Source of the DNA: CALCKU01 sp964654665
GTDB taxonomy: Bacteria; Pseudomonadota; Alphaproteobacteria; Caulobacterales; Maricaulaceae
Direction: 5' to 3'
Length of the DNA stretch: 51,886 bases
NCBI GenBank assembly: GCA_964654665.1
Contig: CAZZKV010000020.1
Span: 1-51,886, forward strand
In this document: positions 8,183 to 15,828 of the stretch, one piece after another
Layout: every line of letters starts with the position of its first letter
How positions within the stretch are numbered: the stretch's first letter is position 1
Notes under the pieces: model-generated
What the model saw: only the letters and a program-made list of their open reading frames with translations
What the model was told of the DNA's origin: nothing
Database searches by the model: none
Position numbers and translations under genes: made by a program

Positions 8183-8470
8183 TCAACATGCATATACTAT
8201 TGCGTTGGCAGAGGATAGGTAGGCCAATGGAGGAAATATCGTGGTTTGGGCCGCCAGTTTAAAATAAGAGACAGGGTAACGGTATATTGTATTAGCTAGT
8301 GTTTGATCAGTTTGAATTGCGCTAGTTTCAGCATACCAATTGAAGAAAGATTTGTCATTTATATAGTACGCAACGCCTCTGTCCCGATCACTAATATTAA
8401 CAGCTTTATCGGCATCGACAGAGAGGTGTGCTATATATGCTTCATATGCTAAATTATTATGAGTGTCTTG
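8183..8470 (-). pseudogene. Start-less open fragment in the 8105-8664 gap
   Basis: The roughly 560 bases between the operator-like repeat and the CE15-like gene hold no intact gene. A minus-strand frame stays open for about 95 codons from just after a TAA (8473-8471) to a TGA at 8185-8183. It reads like real protein, including NNLAYEAYIAHLSVDADKAV, INDKSFFNWYAETSA and TIYRYPVSYFKLAAQTTIF. It has no ATG or GTG start and no recognisable motif, so I take it as a fragment of a former gene. The remaining 8471-8664 shows nothing I can support. Confidence 0.35.
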
Positions 8471-8664
8471 TTAGAAACCATGACTTTAACACAAAATGTC
8501 CTGCGGATTAAAAATGCTGTAAACGTCGTTCTAAATCAAATGGAATGTAGTGCAGTAGTACAGCTTCGAGTATTTTTACTCTGATGGTCCGCGGTTTATC
8601 CGAGATGATCATGTTAAAAATCTACAGGAACTATGAATGAAATCTGGTGCCGGGTGTAAAGGCT

Positions 8665-9903
8665 TCATTGTTTAAAATGGGCGTCAATAAAAGCGAGAAA
8701 GGCTGGCCAATCTTCCTTGACAACCCCGTGTGTGCCGGGTCGTATCCAAAAGGCAATATCACCTTGCGGATTAAACTCGGTGAGTTTTTTTTGTTGTAAA
8801 CCGTTTTTTCCATAGAGTGTGTAAACGGGTGTTGCTGCTTGGGCGGCGCGAAATGCACCATTGGGGTCAGACCACACATCGCGGCGTGCATTACCCAATA
8901 ACACTGGCCGAGGCGCGATGAGGGCCAGCAGATGGTGCTGGTCAATGGTCAACCTATCCTCTGCATAAACAGGGGTAAACCAATGCGGATAGCCGGCTGT
9001 AATATCGGCGACGCTTTCGCCGGGCTTTTCGCGCGAAAGCGAAGCGCCACCTGTACCCGATTGATGAGCTATAACCCCGTCAATGGCCGGATCAAAAGCT
9101 GCCGCTAGAAGTGCAGATTTGCCATAGCGTGAGTGCCCATATGATAGAGTTTGTGAAAACCGTCCATCAGTATCCAAATAATGCGATAAAGAGGAAAACT
9201 GCCACGCCCAAGCTGCGATTGCGCCCCATGGATGTCGGGACGATGGTGCGGCGCGCTGGGCTATAAATCGCGCGGCACTATCAGGAAAGGCTTCCCCCGG
9301 ATAAATAACCGCCAAAGCATATCTGCGCTCCATTATCATATCGATAGGAGGAGTTGTGATGTAACGGCCAAAGAAATATCCAAAGACTCCGCCCATAAAC
9401 CCATCGCCGCTACAATCAAAATAAGGCTCAGAAGGTTTTGTGATATCATCGGCTGGAATTACGGCATGATTAGGACAAAAATTTTCCATCATGATAATGG
9501 GAACAGGCCCTACCATATCTTTTGGTGTTACAATGACAGCTTTATAGGTAATGATGCGATCAGGTGAAGCCTCGGGAGTATAAGTGGCCTGAAGGATTAC
9601 TTCTTTTATATCAGCATTATAGCTATGATCGGTTATAGGGCGCGAAGCCGTCTCGTGAGTATCAAAACCGCGCGGCATGATGCCGTAAACCTCTTGTTCA
9701 AAAGCTGTTTGTAGTGTTGGGATTTTTTCCTGCCATTCAGAGAGAGACAATGGTGTTATTTTAGGATGCGCGGGTGCCCCTTTGGGTTTGCTTGGGGCTG
9801 TTTGCATCAAAACCCGTGTGCCCGAGCAAGAGGCTAGGACACCGAAAGTGGCTATGAGAAAGATAGCGAGCCAGACGCGTTTCAATTTAAAATACTTTAG
9901 CAA
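8665..9903 (-). CDS. CE15-like glucuronoyl esterase / alpha-beta hydrolase lipoprotein
   Basis: A 412-residue alpha/beta hydrolase resembling carbohydrate esterase family 15, which cleaves glucuronate esters linking hemicellulose and lignin or algal polysaccharides. A lipoprotein signal with lipobox LASC (Cys26) predicts membrane anchoring. The nucleophile motif GHSRYGKSA (Ser258) matches the family G-x-S-R-x-G-K, and later DQHHLLALIAPRPVLLGNAR and GTHGVVKEDW (likely catalytic His) fit. In the HQSGTGGASLSR segment, many family members have Glu where this has Gln281, so the acid may lie elsewhere or activity may differ. The start overlaps the metC 3' end by 17 bases, so it is probably the last gene of the cysK operon. 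Confidence 0.75.
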   Translation of the reverse strand: MLKYFKLKRVWLAIFLIATFGVLASCSGTRVLMQTAPSKPKGAPAHPKITPLSLSEWQEKIPTLQTAFEQEVYGIMPRGFDTHETASRPITDHSYNADIKEVILQATYTPEASPDRIITYKAVIVTPKDMVGPVPIIMMENFCPNHAVIPADDITKPSEPYFDCSGDGFMGGVFGYFFGRYITTPPIDMIMERRYALAVIYPGEAFPDSAARFIAQRAAPSSRHPWGAIAAWAWQFSSLSHYLDTDGRFSQTLSYGHSRYGKSALLAAAFDPAIDGVIAHQSGTGGASLSREKPGESVADITAGYPHWFTPVYAEDRLTIDQHHLLALIAPRPVLLGNARRDVWSDPNGAFRAAQAATPVYTLYGKNGLQQKKLTEFNPQGDIAFWIRPGTHGVVKEDWPAFLAFIDAHFKQ

Positions 9904-11029
9904 AAGCTTGTTCTATATCGGTTTTAAGGTCGTCAACAGATTCCAACCCACACGCAAATCTGACCAGAGGTCCACCATGGTTTAGCGCGTAATGACGTTT
10001 GAGCTGTGGGTCACAATGAATAACAAGGCTTTCAAATCCGCCATAAGAATACCCAATGCCAAAGAACGTAAGCGCATTGATAAACGCCAAGACGGTGTCT
10101 TCTGGGCAAGGGTTTAGGACACAGGAAAAAAGACAACCGGCGCCCGTAAAATCCCGCTGCCATAAATTATGGTCAGGATGTTCGGGAAGGGCGGGGTGCA
10201 AAACCGTTTTGACAAGGGGGTGCCCCGATAGCCATTGTGCCAAATGCAGGGCGGTTTCTGCTTGTTTATTAAACCGGGGGACAACAGTTCGAAACCCTCT
10301 TAAAATTTGATAGGCATCATCAGGGGATGTCGCATATCCCAATTGTTTCTTCCGAGCATTTAGCGCTTTTTGCATTGTTTGTGTGCGCGCGATAGCGGCG
10401 CCAAATAAAACATCACTATGGCCGCAAAAATATTTTGTTGCCGCATGAACACTAATATCAACACCCATAGCGATGGGAGAAAAACATAAACCGGCCGACC
10501 ATGTATTATCAATCATGGTTTTGATATTACGGGATTTCGCAACGGCGACAATCGCCGAAACATCTTGAATTTCGAAACTTAAAGACCCTGGGACTTCCAT
10601 ACATATAAGCGCAGTATTATCGCGAATGAGAGCCTCTATATCGCCGCCAATACGGGGCTTATAAAGCTCCATCTCTATATTCATATCCTTTAAAAATGTC
10701 TGCGAAAAATACCGCGTAGGTCCATAACTTGAATCAGTAAGTAAAATATGATCCCCGGCCTTCACACAGGCTAAAATGGCAAGTGTGCAGGCCGCAAGGC
10801 CGCTGGGGGCCAATGTTGTACCTGCGCCGCCCTCAAGCGCTGTGAAACTGTCTTCAACGGCATCATGAACCGCGCTGCCATGACGGCCGTACCCACGAAT
10901 ATCATTGCGATATAAATCTTCGGCTCGATCAAATAGTAATGTCGATGCGCGCGAAATACTCGGATTTACGGCTGTTCCCAATCCGGGCTTTGGACGCGCC
11001 ATATGGATGAATTGAGTTTCTTTTTTCAT
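9887..11029 (-). CDS. metC: Cystathionine beta-lyase (PLP-dependent)
   Basis: Cys/Met metabolism PLP enzyme, 380 residues, cleaving cystathionine to homocysteine, pyruvate and ammonia in methionine synthesis. Landmarks are RGYGRHGSAVHDAVEDSFTA, LAPSGLAACTLAILA, LLTDSSYGPTRYF, MIDNTWSAGLCFSPI and the PLP lysine in HAATKYFCGHSDV. The SYGPTRYF segment and the absence of cystathionine gamma-synthase features favour beta-lyase, but the subfamily is hard to separate by eye. Its ATG overlaps the sulfurtransferase stop by four bases (ATGA), indicating translational coupling within the cysK-sseA-metC operon. Confidence 0.88.
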   Translation of the reverse strand: MKKETQFIHMARPKPGLGTAVNPSISRASTLLFDRAEDLYRNDIRGYGRHGSAVHDAVEDSFTALEGGAGTTLAPSGLAACTLAILACVKAGDHILLTDSSYGPTRYFSQTFLKDMNIEMELYKPRIGGDIEALIRDNTALICMEVPGSLSFEIQDVSAIVAVAKSRNIKTMIDNTWSAGLCFSPIAMGVDISVHAATKYFCGHSDVLFGAAIARTQTMQKALNARKKQLGYATSPDDAYQILRGFRTVVPRFNKQAETALHLAQWLSGHPLVKTVLHPALPEHPDHNLWQRDFTGAGCLFSCVLNPCPEDTVLAFINALTFFGIGYSYGGFESLVIHCDPQLKRHYALNHGGPLVRFACGLESVDDLKTDIEQAFAKVF

Positions 11030-11865
11030 AACTCTATTCCGCTGTTTATGGGCAAGTGTTTATCACTACCCCACTCGGCCCAAGATCCGTCATAAACGGT
11101 TACATCCTGGGCCCCTAGACTATCAAAGACAAAAGCCAATCCGGCCGCTGTAATGCCAGAACCGCATGTTGTTATGATCGGTTGGCCCAGATCAATATTG
11201 GCCGCGGTAATGGCTGCTTGGCAATCGTCTTGTGATTTGAAGGTCCCATTCGCCGCCCGCAGCGAGTTAAAGGGTAGGTTAAGGCTGTTGGGGATATGGC
11301 CAGAGCGGCTATCAGGGCGCGGCTCCGGCAGTGTGCCATTAAACCGGCCAGCAGGACGAGCATCAACAATTTGTATATCCGTGTCGATTGCTACCATAAT
11401 GTCTGATTGACCACAAACTTTAGCGAGCGGTGCATGCGCTTTATAATGTGAAGGTGGGTATTGTCCGACATGCGAAGCAATAGGAAAACCTTGATCTATC
11501 CATGCCGGAAGACCGCCGTCTAAAATAAAAAGAGTTTTATGGCCAAACATTTTAAACGTCCACCAAAGACGCGGGGCAGAAAACAGACCGTGCCGATCAT
11601 AACACACAAGTGTATCATCATTGGACACTCCCATGGCCCGAACAGCGGTTTCAAACACGGCCTGACTGGGTAACATATGTTGTAACGGCGATGTCATATC
11701 GGCAATACCATCAATGTCGAAATCTTGCGCACCGGGAATATAGCCGCTTGGTAGCGCAGCATTACTTCCCGGCATAACCCAGCTTCCGTCAAGGCATTTT
11801 ACATCATCGCGTTCTAGAGCCACGGCGAGCTCTTTAGGACTGATAATTGCGCCTAGCTGAGCCAT
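11026..11865 (-). CDS. sseA: 3-mercaptopyruvate sulfurtransferase (tandem rhodanese)
   Basis: Two rhodanese domains (about residues 10-130 and 160-275). The N-terminal one is inactive-like and the C-terminal one carries the active-site loop CGSGITA around residue 234, the motif characteristic of 3-mercaptopyruvate sulfurtransferases rather than thiosulfate sulfurtransferases. It transfers sulfur from mercaptopyruvate to a thiol acceptor or cyanide. The DARPAGRFNG and SGHIPNSLNLPF segments are typical. It overlaps cysK by 13 bases and metC by four, so all three are probably made from one message for cysteine and methionine sulfur handling. Confidence 0.9.
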   Translation of the reverse strand: MAQLGAIISPKELAVALERDDVKCLDGSWVMPGSNAALPSGYIPGAQDFDIDGIADMTSPLQHMLPSQAVFETAVRAMGVSNDDTLVCYDRHGLFSAPRLWWTFKMFGHKTLFILDGGLPAWIDQGFPIASHVGQYPPSHYKAHAPLAKVCGQSDIMVAIDTDIQIVDARPAGRFNGTLPEPRPDSRSGHIPNSLNLPFNSLRAANGTFKSQDDCQAAITAANIDLGQPIITTCGSGITAAGLAFVFDSLGAQDVTVYDGSWAEWGSDKHLPINSGIEL

Positions 11866-12857
11866 GAGGGAACCGGTAGACCTTTCTCCCGTAAAAATTC
11901 TGGATTATAGACTTTTGATTGATACCGCTGCCCATAGTCACATAATATTGTGACAATCGTATGGCCGGGGCCTAAATCGCGGGCCAAATGAATGGCACCG
12001 GCAATATTAATTCCCGAAGACCCACCCAGACAGATGCCTTCGAGTTGATTTAGTGAGAAAATGATTTCAAGGGCTTCTTTATCGGAAATACGGTAGGCTT
12101 TATCGACTTTCACATCGGCAAGATTGGCTGTGATACGGCCTTGGCCAATGCCTTCGGTAATAGACCCGCCTTCGGTCTCCAAAATACCTTCATGGTAATA
12201 GCTGAACATTTTAGACCCAAAGGGATCTGCGACCCCGATTTGAATGGCGGGATTAAGGGCCTTGAGCGCCATGGATACGCCGCCAAGCGTTCCGCCGGAC
12301 CCGACAGAGCAAATAAATCCGTCAACCTGTCCATCTGTTTGTTCAAAAATTTCGGGCCCTGTTGTATCAATATGGGCTTGGCGATTAGCAATATTATCAA
12401 ATTGATTAGCCCAAACCGCTCCGTTCGGTTCAGATTGTGCCAATGATTTAGCCAGCCTTTCAGAATAATGTACATAATTATCAGGATTAGCATAGGGCAC
12501 GGCATCTACTTCGATAAGTTCAGCGCCGAGTAATTTTACCGCATCTTTCTTCTCTTGACTTTGTGTGCGTGGCATAACGATTTTGCAGCGATACCCAAGA
12601 GCGCTGCATACCATGGCCAGACCAATACCGGTATTGCCAGCCGTACCTTCAACAACGACACCGCCAGAGCGTAAACTGCCATCGGCTTCTGCCGCACGGA
12701 TAATGCTTAAGGCGGCCCGATCTTTGACCGATTGGCCAGGATTGAGAAATTCAGCTTTGCCATAAATTTCACACCCCGTTAGTTTGGAGGCTTCATTAAG
12801 GCGGAGTAGAGGGGTATTGCCAATAAGGTCTAAAACGGAAGAGTAAGCCATAATCAT
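11853..12857 (-). CDS. cysK: Cysteine synthase (O-acetylserine sulfhydrylase, PLP)
   Basis: Fold-type II PLP enzyme forming cysteine from O-acetylserine and sulfide, 334 residues. The PLP lysine is in NPGQSVKDRAAL, the substrate loop in EGTAGNTGIGLA, and the phosphate-binding glycine loop in SVGSGGTLGG. The GGSSGINIAGA segment near the C-terminus is typical. Subtypes using other sulfur donors or cystathionine cannot be fully excluded. Two starts are possible, ATG at 12857 and ATG at 12851 (MAYSSVLDLIGNTPLLRL); neither has a strong ribosome binding site. It is the first gene of the cysK-sseA-metC-esterase operon and is divergent from kdsA. Confidence 0.88.
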   Translation of the reverse strand: MIMAYSSVLDLIGNTPLLRLNEASKLTGCEIYGKAEFLNPGQSVKDRAALSIIRAAEADGSLRSGGVVVEGTAGNTGIGLAMVCSALGYRCKIVMPRTQSQEKKDAVKLLGAELIEVDAVPYANPDNYVHYSERLAKSLAQSEPNGAVWANQFDNIANRQAHIDTTGPEIFEQTDGQVDGFICSVGSGGTLGGVSMALKALNPAIQIGVADPFGSKMFSYYHEGILETEGGSITEGIGQGRITANLADVKVDKAYRISDKEALEIIFSLNQLEGICLGGSSGINIAGAIHLARDLGPGHTIVTILCDYGQRYQSKVYNPEFLREKGLPVPSWLS

Positions 12858-12994
12858 ATTTCGCTAGTAATAGTCACAATCGCTTATGCGGCAGAGTCAT
12901 CGATAAATGCAATAGAATGTGAGCTTTGCGACACATTTTTATGTTAAAATTTGTGCAAGTTATGATAGGACACGGCCAGATAAAGGCGATACGT

Positions 12995-13864
12995 ATGACC
13001 TTAGCGAATGCAACCATAGCCATGCCAGCACCGGGTGGCGCTCATTATGATATTAGTAATGATAAAAAATTGACAATATTAGCCGGACCCTGTGCTATGG
13101 AAAGTCGTGATCACGCTTTGATGACTGCGGAACGGTTAAAAAAAATTGGCGAGCGTGTTGATCTGAATATTGTTTATAAAAGTTCTTATGATAAAGCTAA
13201 TCGGACGAGCATTCATTCGCCGCGCGGCGTTGGTATTGATAAAGCCATGCCTATTTTCGAGGAAATACGCCGTGATATTGGGTTGCCCTGTTTGACTGAT
13301 GTTCACACAGCCGAACAATGCGCCATTGTGGGCGCGGTAATGGATATGATTCAAATTCCGGCTTTTCTGTGTCGCCAAACCGACTTACTGGTTGCTGCGG
13401 CTAAAACCGGAAAAGTGGTTAATGTTAAAAAGGGTCAATTTTTGGCCCCATGGGATATGAAAAATGTCCTGAATAAAGTGGTCGAAGCCGGAAATCCTAA
13501 TGTTATGGCCTGTGAGCGCGGCGCAAGTTTCGGCTATAATACATTGGTAACGGATTTTCGTGGATTGCCAATTATGAAATCAATGGGATCACCTGTTGTT
13601 TTTGATGCTACGCATTCCGTTCAGCAACCGGGCGGGCAAGGCGGAACAAGTGGTGGACAACGTGAATTTGTACCGGCTTTGGCTCGTGCAGCGGCCTCTA
13701 TCGGCATAGCGGCTATATTCATGGAAACTCATCCTGATCCTGATAATGCACCATCAGATGGTCCCAATATGATACCGATGGATCAGTTTGAGACTTTATT
13801 GAATGATATCAAGCGGTTCGATGATTTAGCGAAATCACGGCCTCTTGCTGAGTTAAGGCTTTAA
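12995..13864 (+). CDS. kdsA: 3-deoxy-8-phosphooctulonate synthase (KDO-8-P synthase)
   Basis: Condenses arabinose-5-phosphate with phosphoenolpyruvate for the KDO core of lipopolysaccharide, in the cytoplasm. Signature stretches are ILAGPCAMESRDHA, YKSSYDKANRTS, RGVGIDKAMPIF, LTDVHTAEQC, IQIPAFLCRQTDLL, NVKKGQFLAPWDMKN and FDATHSVQQPGGQGGTSGGQ. I chose the ATG at 12995 (MTLANATIAMPAPGG), preceded by AAAGGCG, giving 289 residues, the normal length. An upstream in-frame ATG at 12926 would add 23 residues without family support. The stop overlaps the DUF3089 stop (TTAA read on both strands). Confidence 0.96.
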   Translation: MTLANATIAMPAPGGAHYDISNDKKLTILAGPCAMESRDHALMTAERLKKIGERVDLNIVYKSSYDKANRTSIHSPRGVGIDKAMPIFEEIRRDIGLPCLTDVHTAEQCAIVGAVMDMIQIPAFLCRQTDLLVAAAKTGKVVNVKKGQFLAPWDMKNVLNKVVEAGNPNVMACERGASFGYNTLVTDFRGLPIMKSMGSPVVFDATHSVQQPGGQGGTSGGQREFVPALARAAASIGIAAIFMETHPDPDNAPSDGPNMIPMDQFETLLNDIKRFDDLAKSRPLAELRL

Positions 13865-15045
13865 TTTTTTGTTACAGGTGTAACTGGACTGTCTTCTATA
13901 TCAATAATATCCAATTCATCGATTAATGGTACGCGTTTAGGAAGGGTGCCAACGGCCAGCAGAGCTTTAACACGGGTCGTAGCATTCAGCCGAAGGTCTT
14001 CGTAAAATAAATTTGAGGGTAATGTTCTAAATTTGCCTCCAAATTTTATTGGTCGGCGTAAGGCGCGGCTGCGCGGTTTATCAACAGTTAAAATACCGTC
14101 CATACACTGTGCGCCTACCTGTTTTGCACGGGGCGCAGGAAAAGTTGCCGGATCAAGGCCTTCTGCGGCAATACCACCTTTGTGGAGGCGGCGCGGGGCA
14201 TAATCTTCGGAGTTATTCCAAAAGAGCGGGTTTATGCACAGCAGAGGGCGCTCATTGACTAATTCATATCCCTGTTGCTCATGAACTAAGGCGCGGGTAA
14301 CGAAGCGTTTGGCTATAAGATCATCGCCCGGCATAAACGCGCCATAAGCGATAACACATCGGATATCATCGGCTGTTTCGCAGGGCTTTAGTGCATTTAA
14401 TGTTGTATCGAATTTATCAAGGGGAAGGGGGTGGTCGATTATATAGGCCGCTGCCAAACGTTGGTTTAAACTCCCTTGGAAAAAATCGGCCAAAAGCCGT
14501 TGCGCATGAGACGCCCCCTGACCATGACCAGCCAAAATTATTGGACGCTCGCGCGGACTATGATCTAGAAAGTACTCAAAGGCTCGCCGTACATCTTGAT
14601 AGGCAAAATCCTGTGCTGCTTTTGCATCCTCGCGATTGGTCATAAAAGTATACAGGGATGATTGGCGATAATGCGGTGCGAATAATCGCCCCGCAGCAGC
14701 ATAGGGGGCAACATAATTTGGACGGGCAATTCGGTTTAATTTTTCACGACGGCGGTCATCATCAACAGGCAGGTTCCAATGTTCACCCCCACGATATACG
14801 CTGGGGACAACTATGAAAACATCACCCGCGGCTGGATCCTTATAAGGATCGATGGTCAAGTCTGGCCGTGCAATCCAACTGCTGTCAACGCTATAATCGG
14901 GCGCAATAGGTTTCTGATAGGTTTGAAACGGCTCACCTGGGTCCTGTAAGGATTGGAAAATATCATCCCGAAAAATAAAAAGCGCAACTAATGTGACCAA
15001 TAAGATAAAACCGATCATTATATGGGCTAAAGATTTTACCGTCAT
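13861..15045 (-). CDS. DUF3089 protein with alpha/beta-hydrolase fold, nucleophile Ser replaced by Gly
   Basis: A 394-residue protein with one N-terminal membrane anchor (about residues 8-25) and a periplasmic DUF3089 domain. Family landmarks are DVFIVVPSVYRGGEHWN, NYVAPYAAAGRLFAPHYRQ, AKAAQDFAYQDVRRAFEYFL and PIILAGHGQGASHAQRLL. In related proteins the last segment is a nucleophile elbow GHSQG; here residue 175 is Gly (codon GGT), one base from AGT. A canonical Ser hydrolase mechanism is therefore unlikely, and it may be a pseudoenzyme or a binding protein. It converges on kdsA with overlapping stops. Confidence 0.8.
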   Translation of the reverse strand: MTVKSLAHIMIGFILLVTLVALFIFRDDIFQSLQDPGEPFQTYQKPIAPDYSVDSSWIARPDLTIDPYKDPAAGDVFIVVPSVYRGGEHWNLPVDDDRRREKLNRIARPNYVAPYAAAGRLFAPHYRQSSLYTFMTNREDAKAAQDFAYQDVRRAFEYFLDHSPRERPIILAGHGQGASHAQRLLADFFQGSLNQRLAAAYIIDHPLPLDKFDTTLNALKPCETADDIRCVIAYGAFMPGDDLIAKRFVTRALVHEQQGYELVNERPLLCINPLFWNNSEDYAPRRLHKGGIAAEGLDPATFPAPRAKQVGAQCMDGILTVDKPRSRALRRPIKFGGKFRTLPSNLFYEDLRLNATTRVKALLAVGTLPKRVPLIDELDIIDIEDSPVTPVTKN

Positions 15046-15156
15046 AGTGTTTGAGTTTCATATGTCATAATAGTGTGGTTAAGACTATATATGTAACAGA
15101 TGAAAGATTCTGCCTAGGGCCTATATTGGACGTGACCGGAATTTAATGGACAAGAT

Positions 15157-15828
15157 ATGAGTGAGAAACAGCCTAAAACACGCTTTATTCGCTATTTGCG
15201 AAACCGTTTTTTTACGGGCGTCATCATCGCCTTGCCGATCGTTGCTACCATTATGGGCGTGTCATGGCTTGTGCAAAAGGTTGATGAAAATGTTTTACGG
15301 TTTCTACCACTTCAGTGGAATCCTAAAACCTATATTGGGTTTGATATTCCGGGGTTGGGGTTAATTATCTCAATTATATCACTGTTTTTATTAGGTGTTG
15401 TTGCCTCTAACTTTATTGGAAGTTCTGTTATCCGGTGGGGTGAAAGATTGCTTGCTCGCGTTCCTGTCGTCAGCCCTGTTTATAATGCGCTCAAACAAAT
15501 TGTGACGACCGTTGCCCAGCAAAAAGACCGGGCGTTTCGCGATGTTTGTCTTCTGGAATATCCGCGGTCCGGTTTATGGGCTATCGGCTTTGTTACGGCT
15601 GATTTGAGCGGCGCACCGGCGACAGTTTTACCACCAGGTCATCTGTGCGTATTTGTACCCACAACACCAAATCCGACCTCGGGATTTCTGCTTTTTGTAC
15701 CTGAAAGTGACATTAAAATATTGGATATGACACCTGAAGAGGGTGCTAAGATGATTATTTCCGGCGGCATGGTGTCATCAAATGACGAGGCGAAACCCTC
15801 GCAATTGCCAGACTTATCAACGCGTTAG
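15157..15828 (+). CDS. DUF502 inner membrane protein
   Basis: A 223-residue DUF502 protein, widespread in Alphaproteobacteria, with no firmly established biochemical role. Two transmembrane helices are visible, at about residues 18-38 (FTGVIIALPIVATIMGVSWL) and 66-88 (GLGLIISIISLFLLGVVAS). The conserved RVPVVSPVYNALKQIVTTVA and FVPTTPNPTSGFLLFVPESD blocks follow, then a low-complexity polar tail. The stop codon overlaps that of recG on the other strand (bases 15825-15828). Confidence 0.85.
   Translation: MSEKQPKTRFIRYLRNRFFTGVIIALPIVATIMGVSWLVQKVDENVLRFLPLQWNPKTYIGFDIPGLGLIISIISLFLLGVVASNFIGSSVIRWGERLLARVPVVSPVYNALKQIVTTVAQQKDRAFRDVCLLEYPRSGLWAIGFVTADLSGAPATVLPPGHLCVFVPTTPNPTSGFLLFVPESDIKILDMTPEEGAKMIISGGMVSSNDEAKPSQLPDLSTR

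Noticed and set aside
12858..12994. SAM riboswitch before the cysK-metC operon
   Set aside because: No pseudoknot or conserved SAM-II pattern could be found in the short intergenic region.
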